Part shown: in pieces, positions 43,038-50,150 of the stretch | Numbering within the stretch: position 1 is the stretch's first letter | How the letters are laid out: each line of letters opens with the position of its first letter | Origin: GCA-2862585 sp965277895 | GTDB lineage: Bacteria; Bacteroidota; Bacteroidia; Flavobacteriales; UBA7312 | Length of the DNA: 64,000 bases | Assembly (NCBI GenBank): GCA_965277895.1 | Contig: CBDIDR010000001.1 | Location: 558,001 to 622,000 of the forward strand | Direction of reading: 5' to 3' | The notes under the pieces: generated by a model | What the model saw: the letters and a program-made list of their open reading frames with translations, nothing else | What the model was told of the DNA's origin: nothing | Database searches by the model: none | Program-made: the position numbers and the translations under genes

Positions 43038-45575
43038 TTACTTGTTTAAGTTCAGTCTTTTAACGGTTTTGCCGTTAGTGTAAATGTCAATTACAACCTC
43101 TCCTTTGGTATTTCTGTCTACTTTTTCTCCTAACAAGTTAAGAGAATACATATAGATATCTGTAGTATTAAACTCATTAATACTTGAAGGATCTGCTGGT
43201 ATCAATACCATATCTATAACGTGTACCACACCATTATCAGCTTCTAAATTGGCCGCTGTTACTGTAGCCATATCAATCATGTATGTGCCGCCATCTACTG
43301 AAACAGTTAGCTCGGTTGTATTCAATGTTGTTAAAACATCGCCATCATTGAGATCAGTAGATAATGCAGTAGCACCTACTACATGGTGTAATAAGATCTC
43401 TGTTAAGGCTGGAATATCAGCAAGCAAGCCTTCAACCGTTCCAGCTGGAAGTGCATCAAAAGCATCGTCAGTTGGTGCAAATACTGTGAACGGGCCTTCA
43501 CCAGAAAGGGTTTGATCTAATTCCGCGGCATTAATAGCAGCTTCAAGGGTAGTATGTTCTGGAGATGCTTCAATGATACTCATCACTGTTAGTGTATCAG
43601 GATCAATTACTGTTGAAGGTAAAATGTTGTCAATTACATGTACCACCCCGTTAGTAGCTGGTAAGTCCTCTTGGAAAATAGTTGCGTCGTCAATCATGAT
43701 GGTCATGCCATCGTTTGATACAGTTAAGTCTCCTTCATTCATCATAGTTACGTTCAAGCCATCAGTTAAATCAGCTGAATATAACTCACCTTCGTGTACA
43801 TGACCTAATAGTAGGTTAGTAAGAAGTTCAGTGTTTGCTAAAATAAGGTCTAGTGAGCCATCAGGAAGTGCTGCAAATACTTCGTCAGATGGTGCAAATA
43901 CAGTATATGTGCCCTCGCCTGAAAGCGTTTCAGCTAAGCCTGCAGCATTAATTGCTGTTTCTAATGTTGTATGAATTGGAGAGTTTTCAATGATACTCAT
44001 AACCGTTTCATTGTTTGTCTCTGGAATAAGAACTATATCAATAACGTGTACCACGCCATTACTCGCTTCAATATTTGCCGACGTAACAGTAGCCATATCA
44101 ATCATGTACGTCATTCCATCAAAGGAAACGGTTACATTGTCATTATTCAATGTAGTTAATACATCTCCATCATTCAGATCTTCAGCCATAGCAGTTCCTG
44201 CTACCACGTGGTGTAAAAGCACTTCAGTAAGTTGAGGTAAAGCGGCTAATAAGTCATCCACAGTTCCGTCAGGAAGTGCTGCAAAAGCATCATCAGAAGG
44301 TGCAAATAAAGTAAATGGGCCACCAGTATCTAGAGTTTCATTTAGTCCAGCGGCATTAATTGCTGCTTCTAAAGTAGTGTGTGCTTCTGAGTTAGCTACT
44401 ATGTCCATAATAGAAGGTGGCGGAAGAAGTACCATATCAACAACGTGTACTACACCATTACTAGCTTCAATATTTGCTGCAGTTACAGTAGCCATATCAA
44501 TCATATATGTCATACCATCAATAGTTACAGTAACGTCAGTTCCGTTAAGTGTTTGTATAGCATCTCCATCATTTAGGTCAGTTGACATAGCAGTACCGCT
44601 TACTACATGATGTAAAAGTATTTCTGTTAGTTCTGGGATGTCATTTAATAATGCATCCACAGTTCCTTCAGGTAGTGCTGCGAAAGCATCATCAGAAGGT
44701 GCGAATAAAGTAAATGGACCACCAGTATCTAGAGTTTCATTTAGTTCAGCGGCATTAATTGCTGCTTCTAAAGTAGTGTGTGCTTCTGAGTTAGCTACTA
44801 TATCCATAACAGAAGGTGGCGGAAGAAGTACCATATCAACATTAATGTGTACTACACCATTACTAGCTTCAATATTTGCTGCAGTTACAGTAGCCATATC
44901 AATCATATATGTCATACCATCAATAGTTACAGTAACGTCAGTTCCGTTAAGTGTTTGTATAGCATCTCCATCATTTAGGTCAGTTGACATAGCAGTACCG
45001 CTTACTACATGATGTAAAAGTATTTCTGTTAGTTCTGGGATGTCATTTAATAATGCATCCACAGTTCCTTCAGGTAGTGCTGCGAAAGCATCATCAGAAG
45101 GTGCGAATAAAGTAAATGGACCACCAGTATCTAGAGTTTCATTTAGTTCAGCGGCATTAATTGCTGCTTCTAAAGTAGCGTGTGCTTCAGAGTCAGCGAC
45201 TATGTCCATAATAGAAGGTAATTCAACATTAATTTGTCCAACCATACCTTGTGCAGCATGACTTCCAACAGAGCAGTCATAATTATAAGTTCCGGCAGTA
45301 TTGAAAACGTGCGTGTATATAACATCACCTACTCCATTAACAACACTTGATTGAAAGCTTTCAGGATTGTTGAAGCTAACACCTGTTTGTGAATTAATAT
45401 CAGCATTAACATCATGCATACCACCATCATTAATCCAAGTAACTGTATCGCCGATTTCAATGGTTAATTCAGATGGATCATAATAATATAAGCCCGCATA
45501 AACAGTGTGATTATCAGAGAATGCTCCCATGCAAATCGACACAATTAAGGTAAAAGTCAATAATATTTTTTTCAT
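43038..45575 (-). CDS. Surface protein with cupredoxin domain, five FAS1 repeats and a C-terminal sorting-like tail
   Basis: The 845-residue protein has a signal peptide (1-20), a plastocyanin-like domain with likely type 1 copper ligands H54, C101, H106 and M111, then five fasciclin domains of about 133 residues each (roughly 121-253, 254-386, 387-518, 519-655, 656-795). The tail (YMYSLNLLGEKV...TNGKTVKRLNL) resembles a type IX sorting domain. The first two FAS1 copies are almost identical at DNA level. FAS1 proteins act in adhesion. Its promoter carries operator O2, which links it to the light regulon. A terminator follows. Confidence 0.9.
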   Translation of the reverse strand: MKKILLTFTLIVSICMGAFSDNHTVYAGLYYYDPSELTIEIGDTVTWINDGGMHDVNADINSQTGVSFNNPESFQSSVVNGVGDVIYTHVFNTAGTYNYDCSVGSHAAQGMVGQINVELPSIMDIVADSEAHATLEAAINAAELNETLDTGGPFTLFAPSDDAFAALPEGTVDALLNDIPELTEILLHHVVSGTAMSTDLNDGDAIQTLNGTDVTVTIDGMTYMIDMATVTAANIEASNGVVHINVDMVLLPPPSVMDIVANSEAHTTLEAAINAAELNETLDTGGPFTLFAPSDDAFAALPEGTVDALLNDIPELTEILLHHVVSGTAMSTDLNDGDAIQTLNGTDVTVTIDGMTYMIDMATVTAANIEASNGVVHVVDMVLLPPPSIMDIVANSEAHTTLEAAINAAGLNETLDTGGPFTLFAPSDDAFAALPDGTVDDLLAALPQLTEVLLHHVVAGTAMAEDLNDGDVLTTLNNDNVTVSFDGMTYMIDMATVTSANIEASNGVVHVIDIVLIPETNNETVMSIIENSPIHTTLETAINAAGLAETLSGEGTYTVFAPSDEVFAALPDGSLDLILANTELLTNLLLGHVHEGELYSADLTDGLNVTMMNEGDLTVSNDGMTIMIDDATIFQEDLPATNGVVHVIDNILPSTVIDPDTLTVMSIIEASPEHTTLEAAINAAELDQTLSGEGPFTVFAPTDDAFDALPAGTVEGLLADIPALTEILLHHVVGATALSTDLNDGDVLTTLNTTELTVSVDGGTYMIDMATVTAANLEADNGVVHVIDMVLIPADPSSINEFNTTDIYMYSLNLLGEKVDRNTKGEVVIDIYTNGKTVKRLNLNK
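44412..45212 (-). repeat. Near-identical tandem duplication of FAS1-coding DNA
   Basis: Two units of 399 and 402 nt (44412-44810 and 44811-45212) are identical over most of their length, differing by a 3-nt insertion (extra codon in VHINVDM against VHVVDM) and a few substitutions. The remaining three FAS1 domains are much more divergent, so this duplication is recent. Confidence 0.85.
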
Positions 45576-45609
45576 AATAAATTTTTGTTAGTTAAGTTAT
45601 TGTTGGGTA

Positions 45610-45617
45610 CAAATATA
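45610..45617 (-). promoter_or_regulatory. -7 box of the FAS1 gene
   Basis: Minus-strand TATATTTG fits TAnnTTTG, 34 nt before the ATG at 45575. The left arm of operator O2 falls near the expected -33 position. Confidence 0.55.
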
Positions 45618-45643
45618 TGCACAAAATCAGTCGATTTTTAAAA

Positions 45644-45677
45644 TTTGTATAAAAAAAGTTTAAAATTCTTATACAAA
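45644..45677. promoter_or_regulatory. Palindromic operator O2 (TTTGTATAA-N16-TTATACAAA)
   Basis: The two 9-bp arms (45644-45652, 45669-45677) are perfect inverted repeats with a 16-nt spacer. A third, one-mismatch half-site TTTGCATAA follows at 45686-45694. O2 lies between the divergent FAS1 and MerR-operon promoters. Confidence 0.88.
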
Positions 45678-45681
45678 AGTG

Positions 45682-45689
45682 TATATTTG
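45682..45689 (+). promoter_or_regulatory. -7 box of the MerR operon
   Basis: TATATTTG fits TAnnTTTG and lies 4 nt after the right arm of operator O2, so binding there should repress transcription, consistent with autoregulation. Confidence 0.55.
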
Positions 45690-45738
45690 CATAAGAATTA
45701 GTAACTATAGTGTTACAAAAATCTTTAAAATTGGTAAG

Positions 45739-45909
45739 ATGCCAAGAAAGAAAAAAAAGAAAATTTCGATAGAAGAAATTAAAAGTAGAACACCCAAAAT
45801 CATATTCTACACTGACAAGATGCGTATCAACTTAAAGACTATGAGTAGTCTCGATTTTTGGTTCGAAAAATTTCCTAATGGTAAATACATAATCAATGAC
45901 CAAATATAG
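45739..45909 (+). CDS. Small basic protein upstream of and overlapping the MerR gene
   Basis: This 56-residue protein starts MPRKKKKKISIEEIK and ends in NGKYIINDQI. The Lys run (residues 4-8) could bind nucleic acid. An upstream in-frame ATG (45679) is rejected because it falls in the promoter. It overlaps the MerR start by 14 nt, which suggests translational coupling. I do not recognise a family, and I cannot exclude that it is only a leader for MerR. Confidence 0.55.
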   Translation: MPRKKKKKISIEEIKSRTPKIIFYTDKMRINLKTMSSLDFWFEKFPNGKYIINDQI

Positions 45910-46777
45910 TATAGACCAGTTTTCTCAGATAACAGGCATTACTAAATTTGTACTAAGAACTTGGGAAAATAGATATGGCTTTTTGAAAGCTGAAAGAACC
46001 GACACGAAAATTCGGTATTATACCGATGATTTGTTGGTGCGTGCTCTTAATAGTAACTATTTGCTTGAAAATGGGTACAAGATTTCTGCTATCTCAAAAA
46101 TGACTCATGATGAAATTTGTGAGAAAGTTGATGAGATAAAAAACCAATCAAACGACAATTCTAAAGCATCATATTATATAGCCAAGCTGATTCAATCAGC
46201 TCTTGACTTTGATTCTAAACTCTTTCACTTAACCTATGAAAGTGGTGCTAGAGAACTTGGCGTTCTTGAGTTTTACAAGAATGTATTATTAGTAGCCTTT
46301 TCTAAAATCGGAATCTTTTGGTTGACCAATAGGATTGCTCCTTCACAGGAGCATTTCCTATCGGAATTAGTAAAGCAGAAAATTTGTGCGTCTGCAGACT
46401 TAGCCTCTTTAAATGTAACTGACAAGGAAAATTGGTTGTTATTTCTTCCTGAAAACGAATTCCACGAGATTGGATTAGTTTTTGCTAAGTTTTTACTAAT
46501 CAATAATGGCTTTGATGTTATCTATTTGGGAGCAAATGTTCCGTACGGCTCATTAGCTCATGTTTCTGAGAAGAAAAAAATTGATAATGTTTTATTCTTT
46601 TCAGTATCTAATACATCAAAAAGTAATTTAGATTTCACTATTAATTATTTGAACAAAACATTCCCAAAATCAAAACATTATCTAGTTGTTAATGGTCTTG
46701 ATATTGATTTCCTTACAAAGGATCACGATATCAATTTGATAGATAATTTGGATGATTTTGTTGATATAATTAGCTAA
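45896..46777 (+). CDS. CarH/LitR-like MerR-family regulator with a B12-binding domain
   Basis: The 293-residue protein has a MerR winged helix (about 4-72, with LRTWENRYG), a four-helix cap (about 90-175) and a cobalamin-binding Rossmann domain (about 178-293). The cap contains W142-x9-E152-H153, the W-x9-EH signature of light sensors that hold adenosylcobalamin, and the Rossmann part has E188-x-H190-x2-G193, the base-off lower-ligand motif. The residue after Trp is Leu143, where T. thermophilus CarH has His132. Such proteins repress in the dark and release DNA on illumination. Operator O2 in its promoter implies autoregulation. Confidence 0.9.
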   Translation: MTKYSIDQFSQITGITKFVLRTWENRYGFLKAERTDTKIRYYTDDLLVRALNSNYLLENGYKISAISKMTHDEICEKVDEIKNQSNDNSKASYYIAKLIQSALDFDSKLFHLTYESGARELGVLEFYKNVLLVAFSKIGIFWLTNRIAPSQEHFLSELVKQKICASADLASLNVTDKENWLLFLPENEFHEIGLVFAKFLLINNGFDVIYLGANVPYGSLAHVSEKKKIDNVLFFSVSNTSKSNLDFTINYLNKTFPKSKHYLVVNGLDIDFLTKDHDINLIDNLDDFVDIIS

Positions 46778-47177
46778 TATCTGATCGGCATTTCATCAAT
46801 CTTTGAAGGAACTTTTTGTGCCTCTTGTTGTCAGCTATTTTCAATTTTAGCTGGATAGAGTCCATTTGTATTTCAAATATACCGTCGTTAGTTAAGAAGC
46901 TAAACTGATTAAATCTTGAAGCCAATATGTATTCTTCATTTCTATGTCTAAAGTAAAGAGCTAGACCTTTTTTTCTTAATTCCAACGTACAGTATATTAA
47001 CTCCTCATCCTGTTCAAAATTCAAATCAAATTTATTTTTTGACATTGCTATAATCTTATATTTTGGAGAGCCGTATATATCCTTTTTAATCATCTCAAAA
47101 ATGGTATACGGATTCCCACTAATTTCTGTCAATTCTTCAGCAATTTTTCTTTGATTTTGACTCGTTTTAAATAGCAT
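46770..47177 (-). CDS. Uncharacterised protein divergent from the SRPBCC operon
   Basis: The 135-residue protein has no signal peptide or membrane segment. It is basic, with predicted beta strands in the middle (KYKIIAMSKNKFDLNF, LIYCTLELRKKGLALYFRH) and a helical C-terminus rich in Lys and Arg. I start at 47177 because the longer frame to 47219 would read through operator O3. The 3-prime ends of this gene and the MerR gene overlap by 8 nt. I recognise no family; expression from O3 makes it a candidate member of the light regulon. Confidence 0.65.
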   Translation of the reverse strand: MLFKTSQNQRKIAEELTEISGNPYTIFEMIKKDIYGSPKYKIIAMSKNKFDLNFEQDEELIYCTLELRKKGLALYFRHRNEEYILASRFNQFSFLTNDGIFEIQMDSIQLKLKIADNKRHKKFLQRLMKCRSDIS

Positions 47178-47186
47178 AGTTGTATA

Positions 47187-47220
47187 TTTGTATAAGAATA
47201 TAAATTTATAATTATACAAA
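47187..47220. promoter_or_regulatory. Palindromic operator O3 (TTTGTATAA-N16-TTATACAAA)
   Basis: Perfect 9-bp arms at 47187-47195 and 47212-47220 with a 16-nt spacer, the same as O2. It is 9 nt from the minus-strand gene start and 33 nt from the SRPBCC start. A near-consensus -7 box TATTATTG (47227-47234) follows the right arm on the plus strand. The block at 47182-47199 is 17/18 identical to 45681-45698. Confidence 0.88.
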
Positions 47221-47253
47221 GCTAAGTATTATTGCTTAATTAGTCGAAATATT

Positions 47254-47715
47254 ATGGCTCATTTTCAACTTATAAAGAAACAATTTTTAAAAACAGATTT
47301 AGAAACCATTTGGGATTTCGCTTCTTCACCAAAGAACCTAAAAGAAATTACCCCAGATTATATGCTGTTTGATATTACGTCTAAGGATTTGCCTGAAAAA
47401 ATGTACCCCGGAATGATTATTACGTACAAGGTTTCGCCTTTATTGAATATAAAAATGAATTGGGTAACAGAAATTACACAGGTTAAAGACAAGCACTTTT
47501 TTGTTGATGAACAGCGAATGGGTCCATACTCAATGTGGCATCATCAACATTTTTTTGAAGAGCAAGACGGTGGTGTAATGATGACTGATATAGTTACTTA
47601 CATTCCTCCATTTGGAATTTTAGGAGTCATAGCAAATTCAGTACTTATAAAAAGACAGCTTGAGTCCATTTTTGATTATAGATTTAAAGTAATGGATAAA
47701 AAATTTAATAATTAG
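47254..47715 (+). CDS. SRPBCC-family ligand-binding protein
   Basis: This 153-residue START/Bet v1-like protein opens with FQLIKKQFLKTDLETIWDFASSPKNLKEITP and contains the FEEQDGGVMMTDIVTYIPPFG strand pair typical of the polyketide cyclase/SRPBCC superfamily. The fold makes a hydrophobic pocket. Homologues often lie next to photolyase and TIGR01777 genes. The ligand is unknown. It is the first gene of the plus-strand photoprotection operon after operator O3. Confidence 0.85.
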   Translation: MAHFQLIKKQFLKTDLETIWDFASSPKNLKEITPDYMLFDITSKDLPEKMYPGMIITYKVSPLLNIKMNWVTEITQVKDKHFFVDEQRMGPYSMWHHQHFFEEQDGGVMMTDIVTYIPPFGILGVIANSVLIKRQLESIFDYRFKVMDKKFNN

Positions 47716-47718
47716 ACT

Positions 47719-48198
47719 ATGAAGCGACCTTGGAATATTGTAAGTCCTCCGGTTTATAGCTTACTCACATTTGACGCAGATGGTAAGTTAAATATGAACA
47801 TTTGCACTTATGTTTCGGCTGTAAGTATGAAGCCAAAGATGTATTCAATTGCTATTGACTACACGTCTAAAACATATAAAAATCTTGAAAAGTCCTCTAA
47901 AGTTGTTTTGCAATTACTAAGTTCCGAAAACTTAAAAGTAATCAGAAAACTAGGTAAAGTAAGTGGTCGACTTTTTGATAAAGAACGTTATCTCAATTCG
48001 TATAATTTATTAGATAATTGGAAAGATTATAAAGTGTTAAAAGGCGTTTCTGCAATTCTAGAATTAGAAAAAGATTCAGAAGTTCGCCACCATGGTGATC
48101 ATGCTATTTTCTTTTTCAATGTTACTGGTTTTAAAACCTTCACAGACAATAATGTATTATCATTCCAAGATTTAGTCAAAAACAGAATAATACTTTAA
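47719..48198 (+). CDS. Flavin reductase-like protein (first copy)
   Basis: The 159-residue protein has the FMN-binding split-barrel fold of flavin reductase-like proteins, with the WNIVSPPVYSLLTFDADGKLNMNICTYVSAVSMKP region corresponding to the flavin-binding strand and loop. It lies 3 nt after the SRPBCC gene and 1 nt before a second, longer member. The substrate may be FMN or another flavin. A role in keeping photolyase flavin reduced is inference. Confidence 0.82.
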   Translation: MKRPWNIVSPPVYSLLTFDADGKLNMNICTYVSAVSMKPKMYSIAIDYTSKTYKNLEKSSKVVLQLLSSENLKVIRKLGKVSGRLFDKERYLNSYNLLDNWKDYKVLKGVSAILELEKDSEVRHHGDHAIFFFNVTGFKTFTDNNVLSFQDLVKNRIIL

Positions 48199-48199
48199 T

Positions 48200-48838
48200 A
48201 TGCATTATACCAAAGAAGATATTCAAAATACTCATCGAGTAAAACGGCTAAATCTTATCAATTCGGTGACGGGAGTAAAGCCAGCTAATCTTATTGGTAC
48301 TATTTCTGAAAATGGAAGCCCTAACTTGGCCATATTTAGTTCCTTAGTACACTTGGGGAGTAATCCTGCATTGCTAGGCTTTATTATGCGACCACGCCAT
48401 GAGGTTAGACGAGATACTTTTGAAAATATTATGTCATCAAAGTCTTTTACAATTAATCAGGTTCATCCTGAATTTGTGGCCAATGCACACTATACCTCTG
48501 CTAAATTTGACAAAGAAGAATCTGAATTTGAGAAATGTCATTTGACTGAGGAATATTTGGACGGTTTTGCAGCTCCATTTGTTAAAGAAAGTAGGCTTAA
48601 AATAGGGATGCATTTCGAAGAAGCTATCCCAATTGAAATTAATAATTGCATAATGATAGTTGGCTCTATTCAACATTTAATTGTTGATGATAATGCAGTT
48701 GACGATAATGGGCAAATAGATTTGCAACGTTTGAAGAGCGTTGGAATAGGTGGATTAAACCGTTATTATAGCTTAACAAGCATTGATAAATTTCCCTATG
48801 CTAGAGTTAATGAATTACCTGATTTTTTTAATAGTTAA
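48200..48838 (+). CDS. Flavin reductase-like protein (second copy)
   Basis: The 212-residue member of the same family has the segment NGSPNLAIFSSLVHLGSNPALLGFIMRPRHEVRRDTFENI with a typical flavin-phosphate-binding arrangement, and a C-terminal YARVNELPDF tail. It is clearly different from the shorter copy 1 nt upstream, so the two are not a recent duplication. It may reduce FMN or FAD or simply bind flavin. Confidence 0.85.
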   Translation: MHYTKEDIQNTHRVKRLNLINSVTGVKPANLIGTISENGSPNLAIFSSLVHLGSNPALLGFIMRPRHEVRRDTFENIMSSKSFTINQVHPEFVANAHYTSAKFDKEESEFEKCHLTEEYLDGFAAPFVKESRLKIGMHFEEAIPIEINNCIMIVGSIQHLIVDDNAVDDNGQIDLQRLKSVGIGGLNRYYSLTSIDKFPYARVNELPDFFNS

Positions 48839-48852
48839 AGAGATATAAGCAA

Positions 48853-48860
48853 TACTTTTG
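48853..48860 (+). promoter_or_regulatory. Internal -7 box before the metallophosphoesterase gene
   Basis: TACTTTTG fits TAnnTTTG, 32 nt before the ATG at 48893, in the only gap over 50 nt within the plus-strand operon. No O-type palindrome is present here. Confidence 0.4.
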
Positions 48861-48892
48861 TTGACCGTATTTAAACCTAAATAAATTACATA

Positions 48893-50140
48893 ATGATTAG
48901 AATCATTTTTTCAACAATACTCATTTTATTTTTACTTTCCTTAGATGTATATATATGGTCAGCATTCAAACAAAGTTTTCAAGAACGCCCATATCTTAAA
49001 TATATTTTTGGAGGAGTGAGCTTACTTACAATTGCTCTCATTTATTATCCTGCTATCAATACAAATATGACCTTGTATCCTGGTTATATGGTGGTTATTT
49101 TCGGATTCATGTTTTCAATAATAGTAGCCAAGCTCTTTATGGTATTTCCATTGTTGATTGATGATATTATCAGATTTTTCAAATACATATATAGGGCAAT
49201 ATTTGTTAACAAAAGCTTGTCGTTAGGCGGCAATGCCATAAGTAGGTTAGACTTTTTAAAGAATACGGCTCTAGGCCTTGGTGCAATTTCATTTTCGGTT
49301 TTTACTTATGGCATCATCATTGGTAGGTTCGATTTTAAAAAGCATTTTGTAAGCTTAAAACTAAACAACTACCCTAAAGGGGCAAAGCCTTTGAAAATTG
49401 TTCAAATTTCAGATTTGCATCTTGGTAGTTTTCAGCGGAAAGATAAATTAAGGGAAGCTGTTGCACTCATAAACCAAGAAGAAGTAGATTTAATTTTCTT
49501 CACCGGAGATTTAGTAAATAACTATGCATCGGAAGCTGAGCCTTTTGTTGAAATTCTTAAAGAATTAAAATCCAAACATGGAAAATATGCTGTTCTGGGG
49601 AATCACGATTATGCCGACTATATCGGCTTAGATATTTCTACTACCGAAGGTCGCGAGCAATGGAGAAGCAATCTAGATGAAATACAGGGGTATTTCAACG
49701 AAGCAGATTTTGATTTGATGTTGAATGAAAACAGACTTATTGAGGTTAATGGCGTAGAGATAAATGTTGTAGGTGTCGAAAATTGGGGAGATGGTCGATT
49801 TTCCAAGTATGGCGATTTAGAAAAAGCTATGGAGACCACTAAAGATGGTATTCCTACCTTACTATTATCTCATGACCCAACCCATTGGGAAAATAAGGTA
49901 TTGCCTTTTTCTAAGCAGATTGACTTACAATTAGCTGGGCATACCCATGGTATGCAATTCGGCATAGAGTTTGCAGGCATAAAATGGAGTCCTTCAAAAT
50001 GGAAATATAAATTTTGGGCAGGGCTTTATCAACATGACAACCAATATCTTTATGTAAATAGGGGGATTGGTCATTTAGGCTACCCAGGTAGAGTAGGTAT
50101 TTTGCCAGAAATTACGGTTTTAGATATTCAATCCACTTAA
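48893..50140 (+). CDS. Membrane-bound calcineurin-like metallophosphoesterase
   Basis: The 415-residue protein has four N-terminal helices (about 3-22, 36-52, 60-88, 118-145) and a C-terminal phosphoesterase domain with the metal motifs ISDLHLGSF, TGDLVNN, GNHDYADY, LLSHDP and LAGHTHGMQ. Related proteins act on UDP-sugars or nucleotides at the membrane surface. The substrate here is unknown. It is followed 10 nt later by a TonB-dependent receptor. Confidence 0.9.
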   Translation: MIRIIFSTILILFLLSLDVYIWSAFKQSFQERPYLKYIFGGVSLLTIALIYYPAINTNMTLYPGYMVVIFGFMFSIIVAKLFMVFPLLIDDIIRFFKYIYRAIFVNKSLSLGGNAISRLDFLKNTALGLGAISFSVFTYGIIIGRFDFKKHFVSLKLNNYPKGAKPLKIVQISDLHLGSFQRKDKLREAVALINQEEVDLIFFTGDLVNNYASEAEPFVEILKELKSKHGKYAVLGNHDYADYIGLDISTTEGREQWRSNLDEIQGYFNEADFDLMLNENRLIEVNGVEINVVGVENWGDGRFSKYGDLEKAMETTKDGIPTLLLSHDPTHWENKVLPFSKQIDLQLAGHTHGMQFGIEFAGIKWSPSKWKYKFWAGLYQHDNQYLYVNRGIGHLGYPGRVGILPEITVLDIQST

Positions 50141-50150
50141 CTAACTAATT

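Noticed and set aside
44412..45212. Tandem repeats as a possible CRISPR or satellite array
   Set aside because: Units are about 400 nt, in frame, and each encodes a complete FAS1 domain.
43249..45261. A series of open frames on the plus strand opposite the FAS1 gene with repeated sequence
   Set aside because: They are the antisense of the FAS1 repeats; the repetition comes from the coding strand and the translated sequences have no family features.
47178..47219. Longer start for the unknown minus-strand gene
   Set aside because: The extension is encoded by operator O3 and reads as low-complexity YNYKFIFLYKY.
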